A stretch of DNA of 64,000 nucleotides from Perkinsus olseni (GCA_013115135.1 JABANP010000020.1:1-64000); one strand, 5' to 3'; shown: positions 24,050-37,009, counted from the stretch's first letter. Made by a program: numbers and translations. Notes: generated by a model not told the origin, from the sequence alone.

Positions 24050-24871
24050 TTAAGAGACACCAAGATTCATCCCACCAAGGGCATCATCCTTCACTTCGTG
24101 GTCCTTCACGTTGGCCTGTGACTCGTATACGCTAACAACTGCTGATCGCTTCGTACCTGTAGGAACAGCTTCAGCCTTCAGCCACGACCATCCGCTGTGC
24201 TCTTACCACTAGCTACTCCTTTTATCCCTATCCAGTGGAGAATAGTCGAGATGTCCTCATCATCCTCAGGCCTCTCATTAGCAGCAAAGTGCATAGAGAG
24301 AGATGACACATGCGCAAACTTGGCCACCTTAACTGGGTACTCTACAGCACCGCAGAAGTCCTCGATAAGGTCTAGCGCCTGAAGGGCAGCACACCATCTC
24401 AGGGTGAGCTAATCACCACAACGATTGATGTAAATGATTCACCTGAGTCTCCCATCCACATTCAGTTATGGTAGAGAAGTCAGGATTAGGATGATTGGCG
24501 AGTAGTCGTAGTTTAGTAGGGCTGTGACCATTAGCACCCCCGATGATAAGCAGGGAGGTTATCTTCACAGGGCACTCGAAAACCACTTGTATGACTATGT
24601 TCGGGTCATCTTCCTCACTTCGGCATACTTTACTATCATCTAGTCGTTGAGAATAGCCGCGGAATAGCTCAACACAGGTCCCTGCCTCCGCCTCTCCGAA
24701 CGCTACTGTCTGCTGAAGAGATACGTAAGGGTTCAACCATGTTATACCTGAGGAAGAAAGGAATATCACAAAGCCTCCATTCATCCATCGACCCCCGGCT
24801 GTACCGGGTACGTCATTAGCCTCCTCATCATTCCGACAGTTACATGCTCCTCCACCGTGGCAGCCAGGCAT
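24050..24871 (-). CDS. PITHD1: PITH-domain protein (PITHD1)
   Basis: The N terminus, MPGCHGGGACNCRNDEEAN, matches the Gly/Cys/His start of PITHD1. The PITH domain follows with CVELFRGYSQRLDDSKVCRS, VIQVVFECPVKITSLLIIGG and SPTKLRLLANHPNPDFSTI. After an intron come ALDLIEDFCGAVEYPVKVAK, HVSSLSMHF and ILHWIGIKGVAS. A roughly 50-nt intron leads to the last exon, GTKRSAVVSVYESQANVKDH, ending at 24050. PITH domains are linked to the proteasome and to thioredoxin-like partners in other eukaryotes; the role here is not evident. It lies about 285 bp upstream of AQR on the same strand. Confidence 0.9.
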
Positions 24872-25005
24872 TGGGTCAGGAAAAAGCTAAGATAAAAATA
24901 CCCAGCGGCCCGAGCCCCTGTAGAACACAAGATGACTAGAAAGTCAGAAACGGCTTATCACAAGGAGGCTGAGGCATGCTAGAATACGTGCCCCTAGCTG
25001 ACGAG

Positions 25006-27850
25006 TCACGGGTCGGAAGTATCGCTGCTCCTGCTAGTAGTGGTGGAATCGAGTACTCCAGCAGCGAGAGCCTCTTTTCTTTTCTCTAGTTCAGCCATTT
25101 GCTGCAACAATAGCGCTGCATTCTCTTGCTTCTGTCTTTCTCGTTCCTCGAAAATAGCGTCCGCCACTGACTGCTCCCACACTGCTATTATGGCACTGCC
25201 GTTACCACCAGCAGTAACATGAATCGGCCGCCAGGGGAGTTGCTCTGATGAGGCATTATCGAGTCTAAACCTCATCCCCTCAGGCAATACCTTCAGTTGT
25301 GAGTTGGGACCTCTCCAGAATACCAGTGTGTTCACTAGGCTTCGACTCCTTCTCCAACTCAGGCATGGAAGGTTCCTGAAGCACAGGTGTAGTATGCTGT
25401 GTTATCTACAGGCATCGTACTGTAATAAACATGTGCTTCATATCGGCCATCCATGACTCCAACTTCTGCTGCCATGTCTGAGCCTCGGGTACCGGTATCA
25501 TATCCTTCTCGTCGAAGGGGATGTAGGACGTATCACTCACATGCTGAGGACAATTCCCTATGCACTGCAGGTTCAATGGCTTGGTATCACTACCTTGGCT
25601 TCTGCCTGAGCCTCCCTACGAGCTGTGCTATTATTAGTTTCCACATCCCTCCTCAAAGGGCCCCTCTGTCTACTACCTAGCACGGCAGCTGGTGGACAAA
25701 TGGTCGCTCGATTACCAACACCTCCCTGATGACAAAACAGGGTCGATTATAATACTCACTACATAGTTATTATCACTACTTGCCCGTGTTGGTTTTTACC
25801 CCAAGTATAGACAGTACCATCAACCAGTCTACATAGACAATGGTGAGACCCGCACCGTACCTCCTCTACTTTAGTAAATCTGAAAGTGATGCGAGCACCT
25901 TCCAGTACCCGACCATGAAACGATTAAGATCACTTAGGCAGTCTGACAGGGTAGAGGGCCTGCTGATGACGCTGTGTGTTTCTTCCACACTCCCCATACA
26001 AATTCTCTCCACAGGCGAAGAGTATGTTGCATTCGACATCCTTGGACCTTCGAGCCTTCTCCTCATCGAGGATGCTCAATCCCTCTTGACTCTCTGAGAT
26101 ACATCCCTGATACGGACACTGCGGCACTATGACTACTATCCACCTTCCGGAGGACGCTTCGATGCCCAGTCCGGTTCGTCTTCATGGCAGAAGACAGATA
26201 TCTTATTTCCAAGATGCACCCATAATGGTGATGTGAAAGGTTTACCACTACGTGGTGGTGGCTGCTGTGTTAACTTAGGACGCCACTGGCAATGTGGATC
26301 ATAGTAACTGTACTGTACCTGAGTAGGGTCGAACCTATGACCCCGAGAGGAGTAGTGCTACAGCAACTGGAGGAGCTCCTCCATCTCCTCACCCTAGGGG
26401 CATGAGGATTATTATCTTCCAACCTATGCATTTTCTCGTCACCCATATTATATATGCTCTGCCAGCCTCTCTTCCCAGGCCCCAACATATCCTGTGGTTT
26501 AGACCTACATTACTATGCACAATGATCCATGCTGAACCATATCACCTAGTGTCTCCTAAAGCCAACTGTATCCTACTATCATCACCGAAAGCCCATACCC
26601 TCCCATCCTCTCCCAGCACCATCGTATGCCTCCCACCGCAAGACACCTGGCGTAGAGATCTTTAAGGGCTACGAGACACCCAAGGGTTGATGAGCACTTG
26701 TGAGGCCTTTCCTGGGACACTGAGCAGAGGTTTAGCAGGATCCTTAAACCATTCTGGAGGCTCGCTGCTCTCCTGGATGGGCATCAGAGTGCCATCCTAC
26801 AACGGCAGCATGAATCACCGAACGGCTTCCCGCAGCCAAGCAATGTCGCTAATACTTCCGGATTCACATTCTTGGCTTTGATCTTCCTCCCACACTGACC
26901 GAAGGTATTATCACCAACCATATAAGTATGACCATAATCATCAATAAAACCTGCATGCCGTCGGCCCACCGACATACACCGGATGCTATTACCCCAACCT
27001 AGGAACGAACGACGGCGAATCCAAGTGTACGTTTAGAGATCATGAATACTCACTCCTGGGAACCCACCACCATTTTATCGTGGGGAGACCTTCAAACTCT
27101 GTTGGCTGTATGGAAGCCGCTGGTGTCGTCTCAGAATCATCTGCCGAATTCAACAAGTCCTCGATAGACCCTGTTAGCACTCTCCCCCGTGATGTGAGGA
27201 CTGAGTAGAGGAGTGGTTCAACAGGTGCCGCCCATGGCTTTACCATCTTACCAAAGACTCTATCTTCTGAGATCTGTAAGTCGACTGCCTCATGGCCTTG
27301 CAATGACTTCAGTAGTAAAGGCGGAACATATCTAGCATGGATCACGATGATGAGGACGATCCATAAATGAAACCTACGCCCCTTCTGGGATGGGCAGCTC
27401 CATCCTCCGCAAACGCCTCTTGTCCGCCTCGGGTAGCTCTGCGACCTTCTTCTGACCCCACACATACACCCTCCCCTTCTCATCTCGAGCTGCACCAAAC
27501 CGCTTCCCTAATGCTACTTGCTTCCACATACAGTCATGGAGGCTGAACCATTCTATAGGAGTTGGCCTAATGTTTACAAGCCATCAAAAATCGGGTAGAG
27601 GCGATGAGCCAGCGGTAGTATGATGGTGTCACCTTGTGAGGTCACTTCCTGCGCCGTATGGTACGCAGCTCCTATCACCGAACATCCACACTACTTGCCC
27701 ACGCCCATGGTCTCTCGGCTTTCCATCAATTTGGGGAGCGTCTTTCTCTTCCGCTAGGGCTGGCTTACTAGTTCTCCCTGCCATTACGGCGGCAGCTGCA
27801 GCAGCTAGAGGAGCCAGTACTACACGACTCCGGCTGAAGTGGGCATACAT
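25006..27850 (-). CDS. RCC1-repeat beta-propeller protein, possibly mitochondrial (FMP25/RCC1L-like)
   Basis: The ATG at 27850 begins MYAHFSRSRVVLAPLAAAAA, an Arg/Ala-rich stretch that could be a mitochondrial presequence or a membrane anchor. RCC1-type repeats follow across several exons: RGQVVWMFGDRSCVPYGAG, GRVYVWGQKKVAELPEADKR, GFIDDYGHTYMVGDNTFGQC and NILFACGENLYGECGRNTQ. The C-terminal exon (25006-25335) has a charged helical, probably coiled-coil, segment EERERQKQENAALLLQQMAE. The presequence followed by RCC1 repeats resembles FMP25 and RCC1L rather than nuclear RCC1; this is inference. Exons between 25340 and 27040 were only partly resolved. Confidence 0.75.
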
Positions 27851-28089
27851 GAGAAAAAAAGGCAGTAGGTAAGCAAGTAGCTGTGGACCGGTGATTCGTC
27901 TATTGGTGAGAGGAGCGGCTGGAAATTATATATCTCTGTATCTATGGGCATCACTAAACCAAAGCCATGCTGAGTTAGAGAATAATAGTTCACAAAACGT
28001 ATCATAGTAGAAACATACAGTCAGATGTGGGCGATGTGGTCTACGCTTAGACAATGAGAATTCCTCATCGATCCGGGAAGCTGCTGCCC

Positions 28090-30658
28090 TCAGTCGGTTG
28101 GCCCTGGAATGCAGCCAACGGATATTTGAGAGGCCATCTTGTACCGCATATCGGGAATAATATCCTGTGATACTTCTGTAATGGACCTAATCATCATGTT
28201 CATAGACGAAATCAACGAGCTCGTGCGAACATGCAGGAATGCATTGTAGGCAGGTAGCAGCACTCAGGCCAGTGGGCAGATGAATGAGAAGCGAGCCCCC
28301 TAGAGTACCTCCCTCCCGAGACTGCTTCTGCAAACATGCACATGAATACTCCACAATCATTTGAATTATTTTGACGAGGGACCTGCCATGGAAAAAGTAA
28401 ATAAAATGAGGATATGAGCACGAGTAGCCACGGATGTGTGGTAGGGTGGGCACCTTACAATGCAGGTAGGTGTGATAACTGCGTCACGCCGTTGCCATTC
28501 ACTAGGCTTTCTTAGTGGGGCATGGGAGTTCTTATCCTTATGCTCATCCTCGATGTACCGGGATATGTAACTACACCATAGCCTTCCCATCACATTAAGT
28601 TGCATAGCATTGCCTACTCGTAGAACTTCGGATGCGATGCTCCGAGTGAATCGTAGTAGCTCAGCGTACACTCCTTTAAGTCCACTACACCGAGAGCCCA
28701 GTGCTGAAGGAGGGATGGACCAATAACGCTAGCGGCAACTTCATCAAGGACAGATAAAGCTTACAGTTTTCCCAACATGGATGGGTACTATCATCCTCTC
28801 GAATGAGAATATATCAGCGTGCCGGCGCTTGGACCACCTGAAGACAATACCAGCGGGTAGCTAAATGAGCACTTGTTCGGAGCAGTATACCTGGCAACCG
28901 ACTTATAGGAGTATGCCCCTGAGGCATTGGAGCTGAGCTTCTGCCAGAAAAATGAATTCCAGAGGAATGTCCTCGGAAGCTTTCCTTGACTACGATCACT
29001 CCGATCCTACAAGCGAGTATTAATTCGTACGAACTCGTCAATGACGAGTCATCACATCCACTACCTGTAGCATCATGAAGTAATAGTTAACCACCTCATC
29101 ATTGAGCCATCGCCCTTGTTGAAGGCAGGATAACGAATGTGCTGTTATGTCGATATTGTACTGTTTAGGGGCTAATAGCTCCGACCTGATCGGTAGACCC
29201 TGGATAGCTACGGCGAAGCTTATATGTCCAGGTATACATGGTAATCATGCATCAGAATATCCCTTGCATATCCACATGCTGGTGATATTAACATCGAGCC
29301 CTACGTACTACTACCCTGTCCTGCACAATAGTGCTCTGGCATCCATCCGCTCTTCCTCGGTCAAAAGCATCCATGATGGTCGTCGCGGCGCAGAGTGATC
29401 AGCGGACGGCTCGACGGCGACTTCCGGAGCTAAGGGAGAGCAACGCGATATGGCATTACTAAGAGTATGCCAACGTGATCGAGGTGATCAGTGCACTTTA
29501 CTACCTCTCTTCTCCTCCTTAGTCCTGAGTGATAGTTCCTGAGTCTTCAGCTTATCGTAGTGCTCTTGTAAATCAGTCTTCTTCTTTTCGAACTAACATG
29601 CTGATATAGACGAGGACGCATGTTATCTCTCAATGCGTACTTCTTCCATTTTGACGATGTATCCCTCAGAGGCAGCTGATTGCTCAGCAGCATGTCTATA
29701 CTCATCGAGTGTGTACTCCTTATTGGGTCTATTCGGCTCAGTAGCAGCACCCTGTCCCAGTGTAGGGATTCCCAGTGTAGGAGTATCATCGACCGCCAAG
29801 CTCCGATGCCGCCAAGACTGTTTCTTCGTCATAATCCTCTCAATGCCCCTACTAAACCTCATTATAGGGCTCCTCTCAACTGCCATCACAGGATGGTGCC
29901 CGGTCTCGGCACCACCGTTGAAATGTAGAGAGTGGAGACATGCAGAAGTGAGCATATCATTCCGCATCTGCAGATCATCAACCCGCCGACGCCACTCGGC
30001 CTCATCCACTCGGGTGGATGGGACGGGCCACAATGCTGAAGCAGGGCCACTTGCCCGACGCCTTATCGATGCCGGCTGGGGTTGATCGGCTGCTGATCGC
30101 ATGCCTCCTAGAGACAGCCTACGGCGGACTGCTGCCGAGTCTATGCTGTGAGAGGCAGGTGGTGGTCCGGGGAATGTATCCATGTATAGACCATAACTAG
30201 GTAGGCAGGCCTCAATATCCAACAACACGGCTCCTGCTGCTGCTGCATTATCGCTGGTAGACCGTCTTGAGTAGCCATTCCGAATGACATTCTTTTTATT
30301 CAACATAGTATTAGATCGCCGACTGAAAAGAATAATGGTGAGCTGGTGAGCCGTGGCAAACAAATTACCGGGCCGGTTTAACTAGAGCGGATGGGGACTC
30401 CCTCGATGGGCCGCGTTGATTATGTCCATCACTCTCTGGAGGCAGTGCGGTGTTATGCCTCCGACGGACAGTCGGCCTACTATGCTCCTCTGGGGTATCA
30501 TCATCTACTCTGGGTCTCTTCCTGCTGCTCACTAACGATTTGAAGGTGTTGGCAATGAAGGACCCCAGCCGTTGCCACGAGGAACCACCGCGTTTATCGT
30601 TTACACCAGCAGATTCTATCTTTCCAACGGGCTTGGTGGGAGGTAGAGTTGATGACAT
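28090..30658 (-). CDS. SENP/Ulp1-type SUMO protease
   Basis: This is a C48 cysteine protease predicted to process SUMO precursors and remove SUMO from proteins. The N-terminal half (ATG at 30658) is disordered and basic: MSSTLPPTKPVGKIESAG, then RRSNTMLNKKNVIRNGYSRR after a 46-nt intron. A helical segment FEKKKTDLQEHYDKLKTQE precedes the catalytic domain. That domain shows GRWLNDEVVNYYFMMLQ, MIVPIHVGKT|HWALGVVDLKEC with the catalytic His and Asp, YYDSLGASHPKFYE, and VPRQNNSNDCGVFMCMFAEA with the Gln and the catalytic Cys. The last exon, ITEVSQDIIPDMRYKMASQI, ends at 28090-28092 and matches the usual C-terminal helix. It is the first gene of the long minus-strand run and is divergent from LEO1. 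Confidence 0.93.
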
Positions 30659-30995
30659 AGGGCCAACACCAATAACGAAATAAATCGAGCATCGTGTCGA
30701 TCACCATGGCGCACGCTAAGTCGAAAAGCATCCATGTGTTCGGTGGACCTCACATACGTTCCAAGAGCAAGGTCACTCTGTTCACACCATATTCACGGCT
30801 GAGAGCGCCATTGGAACTCAGGTGCGATCTCTTCGAAACACCCCTCTTATTCAGACTTCACAGCATCCCTCGAACAGCGTCGAACATCATCTTGTTATGA
30901 ATTCTGTCATAGATTCGGTTATCGTGTTGATTGTTCGATGATAGCAGTGCATGAAGGGTAGTGTACTATCCTTTGGTAGCCAAGATACTCCCTTA
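30659..30995. promoter_or_regulatory. divergent strand-switch region between SENP and LEO1
   Basis: This 337-bp stretch separates the start codons of two oppositely transcribed genes and so should hold start sites for both runs. No TATA-like box or repeat was obvious. A plus-strand frame at 30694-30900 (starting MSITMAHAKSK) lacks support as a gene. Confidence 0.45.
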
Positions 30996-33200
30996 ATGTC
31001 TGTCTCCAGCGACGACTCGGATCTCTTCGGGTCCTCATCGTCTTCCGACTCGTCAGATGATGAGCCCGATACGAAAGAAACACCAGCGGCGAGTGGTGAG
31101 GGGAAAGACACTAGTACTGCAGTAGCAGAACAGGCAGCAGTGGAGGAAGGTGCTGTACACAAGGGACCTGCTGAACACACTGCTCAGGGTAGCGATGATG
31201 GAGATTTATTCGGGGACGACGAAGGGGTACTATGAGCAAGCGGGCGGTATGCTGTTGGAGATGATACGACTCGTTCCCGTGGAATCCTATGCCTTGTCAT
31301 GCTGAATAGACCTCAGAGTTATTATGTTAGATTGGTGATGGGCCAACGGAATCAGAGAACAAGAAGACTACAGAATCTAAAGACCGAACCTCATCGGGTG
31401 ATAGCGACAACCTGTTTGGAGAGTCCGACGATGACGACAACGTCCAGGATGATCAGGCTGCTGGCGGGGAGCAGAAGCAGAAAGAAGATGTAATTCTCGG
31501 GAGGGTGTCTTCTGCAGGGCCCAGCCTCAAGCTAAACTCTGGGTCGAATGTTATCTTCCCATGGCGTGCAGGACTGTAGACCATACTGATCTCCTGAGCT
31601 ATATACCGTGGGGGCCCGAGATGAGGACAGAAGCAGCCGGAAAGGGAGGCTTAGGGCGAAACTACTTCTCATTATTTTACGCGGTTCTCCCCCATCTGGG
31701 AAGGGCAAAACCTGATCTTCATCATCTCTACAACCTACGTCCAGCCACTATTACCAAGGTGGCATAGACCTGCTTTCTTGAGACCTCTGAGCATTGCCCC
31801 AAACTGGCATTGATCCGGGTGAATTAAGGATCTTCAAACGGCGGACTCCCTTCTGAGTAGGCCAAACCGCATACAAAGTAGTAGCAATGCTACTGTAGCA
31901 TACATCCGCGAGTTCAAAGTTACTGCAACTCGCTTCGGCTCAGCGGTGTTGCTGCCAGGGTGCTGGAGTGATGAGCGATAAGAATGGCGAAGCGGCTTCT
32001 GAAGAGCGCCTAGTCAATGTGGACGATGACATGAGTGATGCTTCGAGCACCGGACTAGGCCCAGATAGGAGTGGAGAAGATGACAAGCAAAGCAGCAACA
32101 GCGATGATGAGAGTGAGGAAGGGAGTCAATCACCAAAGGCCAAGGTCCATACTGTCGAGGTGCGTCACAGAGCATGGCACTTGCTGCATAGACTTGCTAC
32201 AGGTACACGCTAATGCTCCTAGGGATGTTTTCTCTGATGGACGCTGCCACATAGTGAAGCTCATGCCCACTGTTACCGGGATCGATCCGTATGTGTATAC
32301 GCCCACCGATGCTAACACTAAATTGCTCTTTTAGGATACCCTTCTCTCGTGATACATTCCCAATGTTACATGCTGCTGCCTTGGAGAAGTGCCCTGACGA
32401 GAAGAGCAGGGCGGCCATGACCAGCCGTGCTGAGAACTCTATACGATGGCGGTTCAAGGAAGGAAGCGACAATAAGGAGATTGAGTCCAATGCACGGTAG
32501 CTAGGATACATTCTTCCAGGGAGAACGTCAGCGTGTGAGCCTCTCAGGTTAGTCGAATGGGCTGATGGTAGTCTAACACTGATGGTAGGGGAGGAATCAT
32601 TCAAGGTCCTCAAACGTGATGAGAGGGTGTATATCTACGATAAAGGCGGCCCTAACCCACCAGGATTCACTACTAATGGAGTGCCCGTCCTAGGAGCAGT
32701 GAATGATATGAGCTGTCATGGGGTAAGATATCTCCGGAAACGCCTATCGCCATATCATGCCGTAGTTATGCACTTCCCAACTTACCGTAACCCCGGGCTC
32801 CTTGGAGTCCCGAACGCATAAAAACCTCGCACGCTGGGTTATACGACCACATGGTGAAAGTCTGAAAGGGCAGAAGAAGAAGACCAGTCTCACTACTACG
32901 GACGAAGTCCTAGCAGCTCAGGCTAAGGCAGAGCAGTCCCTCGAGGATAGTAGATTTGCGTTATCAGCTGGTTCGAGGAGGAAGGATATGCTCGGGCGAA
33001 GAGGTAGTTATACTGGGTGTACGGTGTAGTACGGGAGTATGTGGATCCTCTCAGGTATGAGCGAGGCGTTCTTGGAATCTGGTATGGGGTCGGCCTCGCC
33101 GAGCGGAGCCCGTGGTATTCACAGTCTAAAACAGCAGTACAAAAAGAGACGAAGGACTATGAAGGATACCGAGCCAGATGTTGAACGTGATGGTGGCTAG
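30996..33200 (+). CDS. LEO1: LEO1, Paf1-complex subunit
   Basis: This is a component of the Paf1 transcription elongation complex. The ATG at 30996 starts an acidic Ser/Asp-rich leader with repeated LFG motifs (SDDSDLFGSSSS, DDGDLFGDDE, DSDNLFGESDDDD), as is usual for LEO1 N termini. Another acidic stretch begins near 31971 (SDKNGEAASEERLVNVDDD). The conserved core has CHIVKLMP, AENSIRWRFKEGSDNKEIES, an intron, LVEWADGSLTLMVGEESFKV and LKRDERVYIYDKGG. The basic tail LKQQYKKRRRTMKDTEPDVE stops at 33200. Between 31580 and 31970 the model is unclear: a frame ending ATRFGSAVLLPGCW stops at 31981, overlapping the ATG at 31971. Two adjacent genes, with LEO1 beginning at 31971, therefore remain possible. 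Confidence 0.85.
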
Positions 33201-33306
33201 AAAAAACATTGCTTTTCTATTGTCTTAAGTCTCTGCCTCTTGGGTTGAGCATGAATCGGGAAGTTTAGCTCTATGTGCTGCTATAAGAGCCGTACCATCC
33301 TGCAGC

Positions 33307-34474
33307 TTGATAATCACAGGCTGTGATCCACAGCTGGTTCGTACAATGCTTAGCGTCGCTGAGCTAGAGAGGATCCAACGGAGCAGAAAGGTGAAGGAGC
33401 AGTGGCCGCTGCACTTGGCTATTACTGTAGTAAAGGTGGATGTGGATGGGGCAGGATCGATGCAGGGCAGATGCTTTTACTATTACCTGTGATAGCTCTT
33501 ATAGTGGCAGCATCGGAGGAGCAGAGTATTTGTCGTAGAGAGGAAACAGTATGCTCTAATGCGTGCACGAGGAGGTATGTGCTACTAGATATGCTGCTGC
33601 CTGTGAGGGAAGGTATGGCAGATGGGAGGAGCTAGTTAATACACTGACGGAGGAGGAACGGATAGATATAGAAAATGAGAAGGAAGAGTACCACCATGAT
33701 GGATACACATTAGCGAGTTTGCATCATTTGAGATACTCCACACGATGCCAAGGGGAATGTGATACAGCCTTCGCAGAGTGCAGTGAGAAGCCCCTTATAC
33801 TGTGAGACTACTAGAGGGTCTTGGCTCCTCCTCCTCCTTCCTCCTGATCATTCCCAGCTACATCGGTGTGGCAGTGCTGGGTATATGTACCCTCTGTACC
33901 TGCCTTCTGTCCTCGCTCGCTGCAGCATTACGTCATAAAGAGGAAGTCGAAAGGATAACTCGACACTTAGAGGGAGGGGAAGAATCGGAGGATGATCATG
34001 ATGTATAATCGCCTGCTGCGGACAGCCTCTACTATTCATCCTAGGAAATGTTATCATACCCTCGAGAGCAGGATACAGATGGCAACATTATCACCACTTC
34101 CTCAGCATCTCCAGCCCCCGTAATCTCTTCCTCATCCTTCCCTCACCCCGATGTATCAGTTGTTGGAGCAGGATACTGACAACAACGGCGCAGCAGTAGT
34201 GGCACCAGAGCAGAGTCGGGCACGTAGGGCCAACCTTAGCAACTTCCAGTTAGCACAGGAATCCTTGGAGACTACCAAAGGGGGAGCAGATGGAGGAGGC
34301 TTCCTCATCAGGGTATGGAATCTCCTACTCCGTCCAACAACAATCAATACTTCATCGTAGGTGGAATGCCCGAATTGTGGTCATGTATTCCGCACGAGAG
34401 ATCGGTACGCCACAACAGCTCAGCAGGCCTTATTCTGTCGTAAATGTGAATACATGATTGCTGGTATACTCTAA
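33307..34474 (+). CDS. Cys-rich membrane protein with C-terminal zinc-ribbon-like motif, unrecognised
   Basis: The exons are not fully resolved. Visible pieces are CDPQLVRTMLSVAELERIQR, a Cys/Gly segment YYCSKGGCGWGRID, an acidic helix EELVNTLTEEERIDIENEKE, and a hydrophobic span LLIIPSYIGVAVLGICTLCT followed by charged residues (one or two transmembrane helices). The C-terminal exon VECPNCGHVFRTRDRYATTA then QQALFCRKCEYMIAGIL has two CxxC pairs and stops at 34474. The layout recalls membrane RBR/RING-type ubiquitin ligases, but no full RING or IBR pattern can be traced, so I do not assign it. The start is unknown. Confidence 0.4.
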
Positions 34475-34635
34475 TGGTTAGCTCATGTCTCCTATTGGGC
34501 AATGTATCGAGTTCGTAAGGTAGAGCCCTCCATGCTGTAGTGACTGCTGCTTCACCCTCATCATCGTTAGTCAAGCACGTTTGAATTATATGCCTTGTAC
34601 TTCCCTATCGTCGTCATCCAACTGACTACTGACAA

Positions 34636-36212
34636 ATGGCCACTTCACCTTCAATGTCATCCTCAACGCCTGAGCATTTATCACCTCGTCAGCTGCTCAA
34701 AGTTGCATTGGCGATACTGGGATGGTATGTGACGAGTATGTCGATTACGGCTTTGAACAAGTAATAAGATTCTTTGCACCAGCACTCGCTCAGGTAGGAT
34801 TTCCTTAGATACTTGTTCTCCAATCTTGGAGTCAAGTTTCCCCTCATCGTAACTTTTATACACTTCTCGACAACATCCATCGTCCTGTATCTCTTATTTG
34901 CTCTCTGGCCATCCAAGTTTGAGAGACCAGTGATATCTACCAAAGAGTATATGCGAGCGTAAGAACAACACTAGGGCAACAATCCCAGCAGCGGCTCCGA
35001 ACAGTACCGGGATACATTCTCAGGATCGTACCAATTGCTGTGTGTGCAGCGTCGGACATTGGACTTTCCAATCTGTCTTACTCAAGGATATCCATCACAG
35101 CGATGACTGTCGTAAAGTCGAGCGCCGTAGTAGTAACCTACCTAGTCGGGGTAATACACCTTCACCCTATGATGCTTCTTCAGTCATTTGATAAATAGTT
35201 ACTCTTCGGCATCGAGAAATTCCGATGGCCCATTATGGCTTGTGCCCTCACGATCATGATCGCAATATCATCCAGTGTCCCTGGTGAGTGGTCTATCCAC
35301 TATCATCACAGCTATCGGCAATGATGCCCTCGTCAGGTATGCAAGTAGATGACTGGCTAGGCATCCTATTCGTAGCACTGGCCGTGTTATGTACGGCATT
35401 TCGTTGGGTTCTGGTGCAGACTCAGTGCACCCAATTCAGTGCAGTACAGCTGATGTAATAGGTAATAGGCGCCCTCTTCATTCAATTCAGCGTCTCTCCA
35501 GGTACCTTACACAGCCCATATCGGCTCTCGCCCTCCTACCGCTAGCCATCATACTCGATGCATCCCATTTGGCTATACCTATTGATGTGTCGGGAGTTCA
35601 GCATCTCGTAATACATTAGCTTCCGATTCTGAGGACATGATCAGTTATCAGCACTGCCATACCTCTCACAGGCCCTCCCGTTATGCATTATATGTGCTAC
35701 GGCAGTCCTGGCTTTCCTCCTGCTCTTCGCTGAGTATCGTCTCGTGGAAGTGACCAGTAGTCTAACACTGTGTATTGCTGGCATCGGGAAAGAGGTCGCC
35801 ACCATTGTAAGTCTCGGCTCACTCCTTCTTGCCGTCTTCTCCAACTCCACGTTCAGTTGATGTCCGTGGTGCTTTTCGATGACTGGTTATCCCTCCGTCA
35901 AACGATAGCTGTAGCTGTCTCGATCGTTGGTATAGTCACATACTCCACTCTGCGGATAAGGTAAGGTATCATCTCCGGTCACATCGTAATACCCACATAT
36001 CCTCCAACAGGTACGCGACCGAGGAAGCCCAGTTCGAGAGGCTCACAGAAGTGCCTGATGACGATGGTGGTGGTGGAGGCGCTCATGATAGGCCTGCCAA
36101 TCCGGTAAAGGCGGCTGGGGAGGATGCGTACTGGCGTCATCATCATAATACTGATTTGGAATGCCCATTGATCGATGGCGAGGGACGTTCTACTACAGCT
36201 ACCAACGTTTGA
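34636..36212 (+). CDS. SLC35C2: SLC35C2-like nucleotide-sugar/triose-phosphate translocator family protein
   Basis: This is a multi-span drug/metabolite-superfamily transporter, expected in the Golgi or ER. The ATG at 34636 is followed by PRQLLKVALAILGWYVTSMS and ITALNK, then after a roughly 50-nt intron YLFSNLGVKFPLIVTFIHF. The diagnostic block is CAASDIGLSNLSYSRISITA followed by MTVVKSSAVVVTYLVGV. Further spans are FGIEKFRWPIMACALTIMIA, DDWLGILFVALAVLCTAFRW, AVLAFLLLFAEYRLVEVTSS and LTLCIAGIGKEVATI. After a GTAAGT intron comes LMSVVLFDDWLSLRQTIAVA. A hydrophilic tail with a Gly run and EDAYWRHHHNTDLECPLIDG ends at 36210-36212. The substrate is not predictable. Confidence 0.8.
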
Positions 36213-36384
36213 TGTTCCCCGTAGTAGTATCATTGTTATCATCATCTTGCGCATAGCTGCTGCTGCTGATGCTGCTGCTGTCGTTCCTACGCCTTATGAC
36301 TACTGCTCTCATGTTCCTACAAAGCTTTATATTATTACGGCAACACCGTTTTAGAATCAATTTTATAGTAATATGATGTGAGTT

Positions 36385-36774
36385 TCTGATTGTCATGAAG
36401 CTGGTGATGATGCTCGTCGTCAGTCACCCGAAGGAGCTCCCCTGCCCTCCTCCTCGTCGCCGTCGGCCGCTACTACTCCTCGAGACCATAGGATTTTGCG
36501 CTTCGCATCAGCTGAGAGTACAATGTCATACTACGAGGAGAAAGATCTTGATGAAGGAGAGACGACAACAACACCCCCACCACCTGTGGGTTCTGGTGTA
36601 AATCCCGATCGTACCAATAGTGATTCGTCATCGTCATCGCCTGCTAGTATGTATGGCACTCCATCTGTGGGGGCATCGGAGCCAGGACTGGCTCCTAATA
36701 GCAGCATAAGTCTTACTATGGCCGAGGAGGGCCGCAGCACCGAGGGGAGTATACCGCAGATGGGGCGTGAATAA
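36385..36774 (+). CDS. low-complexity Ser/Pro/Thr/acidic reading frame
   Basis: An open frame through CHEAGDDARRQSPEGAPLPS and STMSYYEEKDLDEGETTTTP ends at 36774. It has no domain or membrane segment. It lies 170 nt past the SLC35C2-like stop on the same strand, so it is either an alternative spliced C-terminal tail of that transporter or the end of an unrecognised short gene. The nearest internal ATG is at 36496. Confidence 0.35.
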   Translation, partial: SDCHEAGDDARRQSPEGAPLPSSSSPSAATTPRDHRILRFASAESTMSYYEEKDLDEGETTTTPPPPVGSGVNPDRTNSDSSSSSPASMYGTPSVGASEPGLAPNSSISLTMAEEGRSTEGSIPQMGRE

Positions 36775-37009
36775 TAGAGTCGATTATCCCCTCATCACTT
36801 GAGGATATTCTCGGCAGAATTACTGTCAACTTACTGTGTGTGATGGTGCCCTCAAGAGTCTCTATTGCTGTTGGATGACCCTAGTACTGCTTGAATAACT
36901 TTTTGTACTACGTGAACAGTTTCGTCGTAACATCTCTTATCGTGTTAGTCAATACAAAGGCGAAGTACTCCTCTACAGACGTAGCATCGTCATATCTGTC
37001 TACATCATC

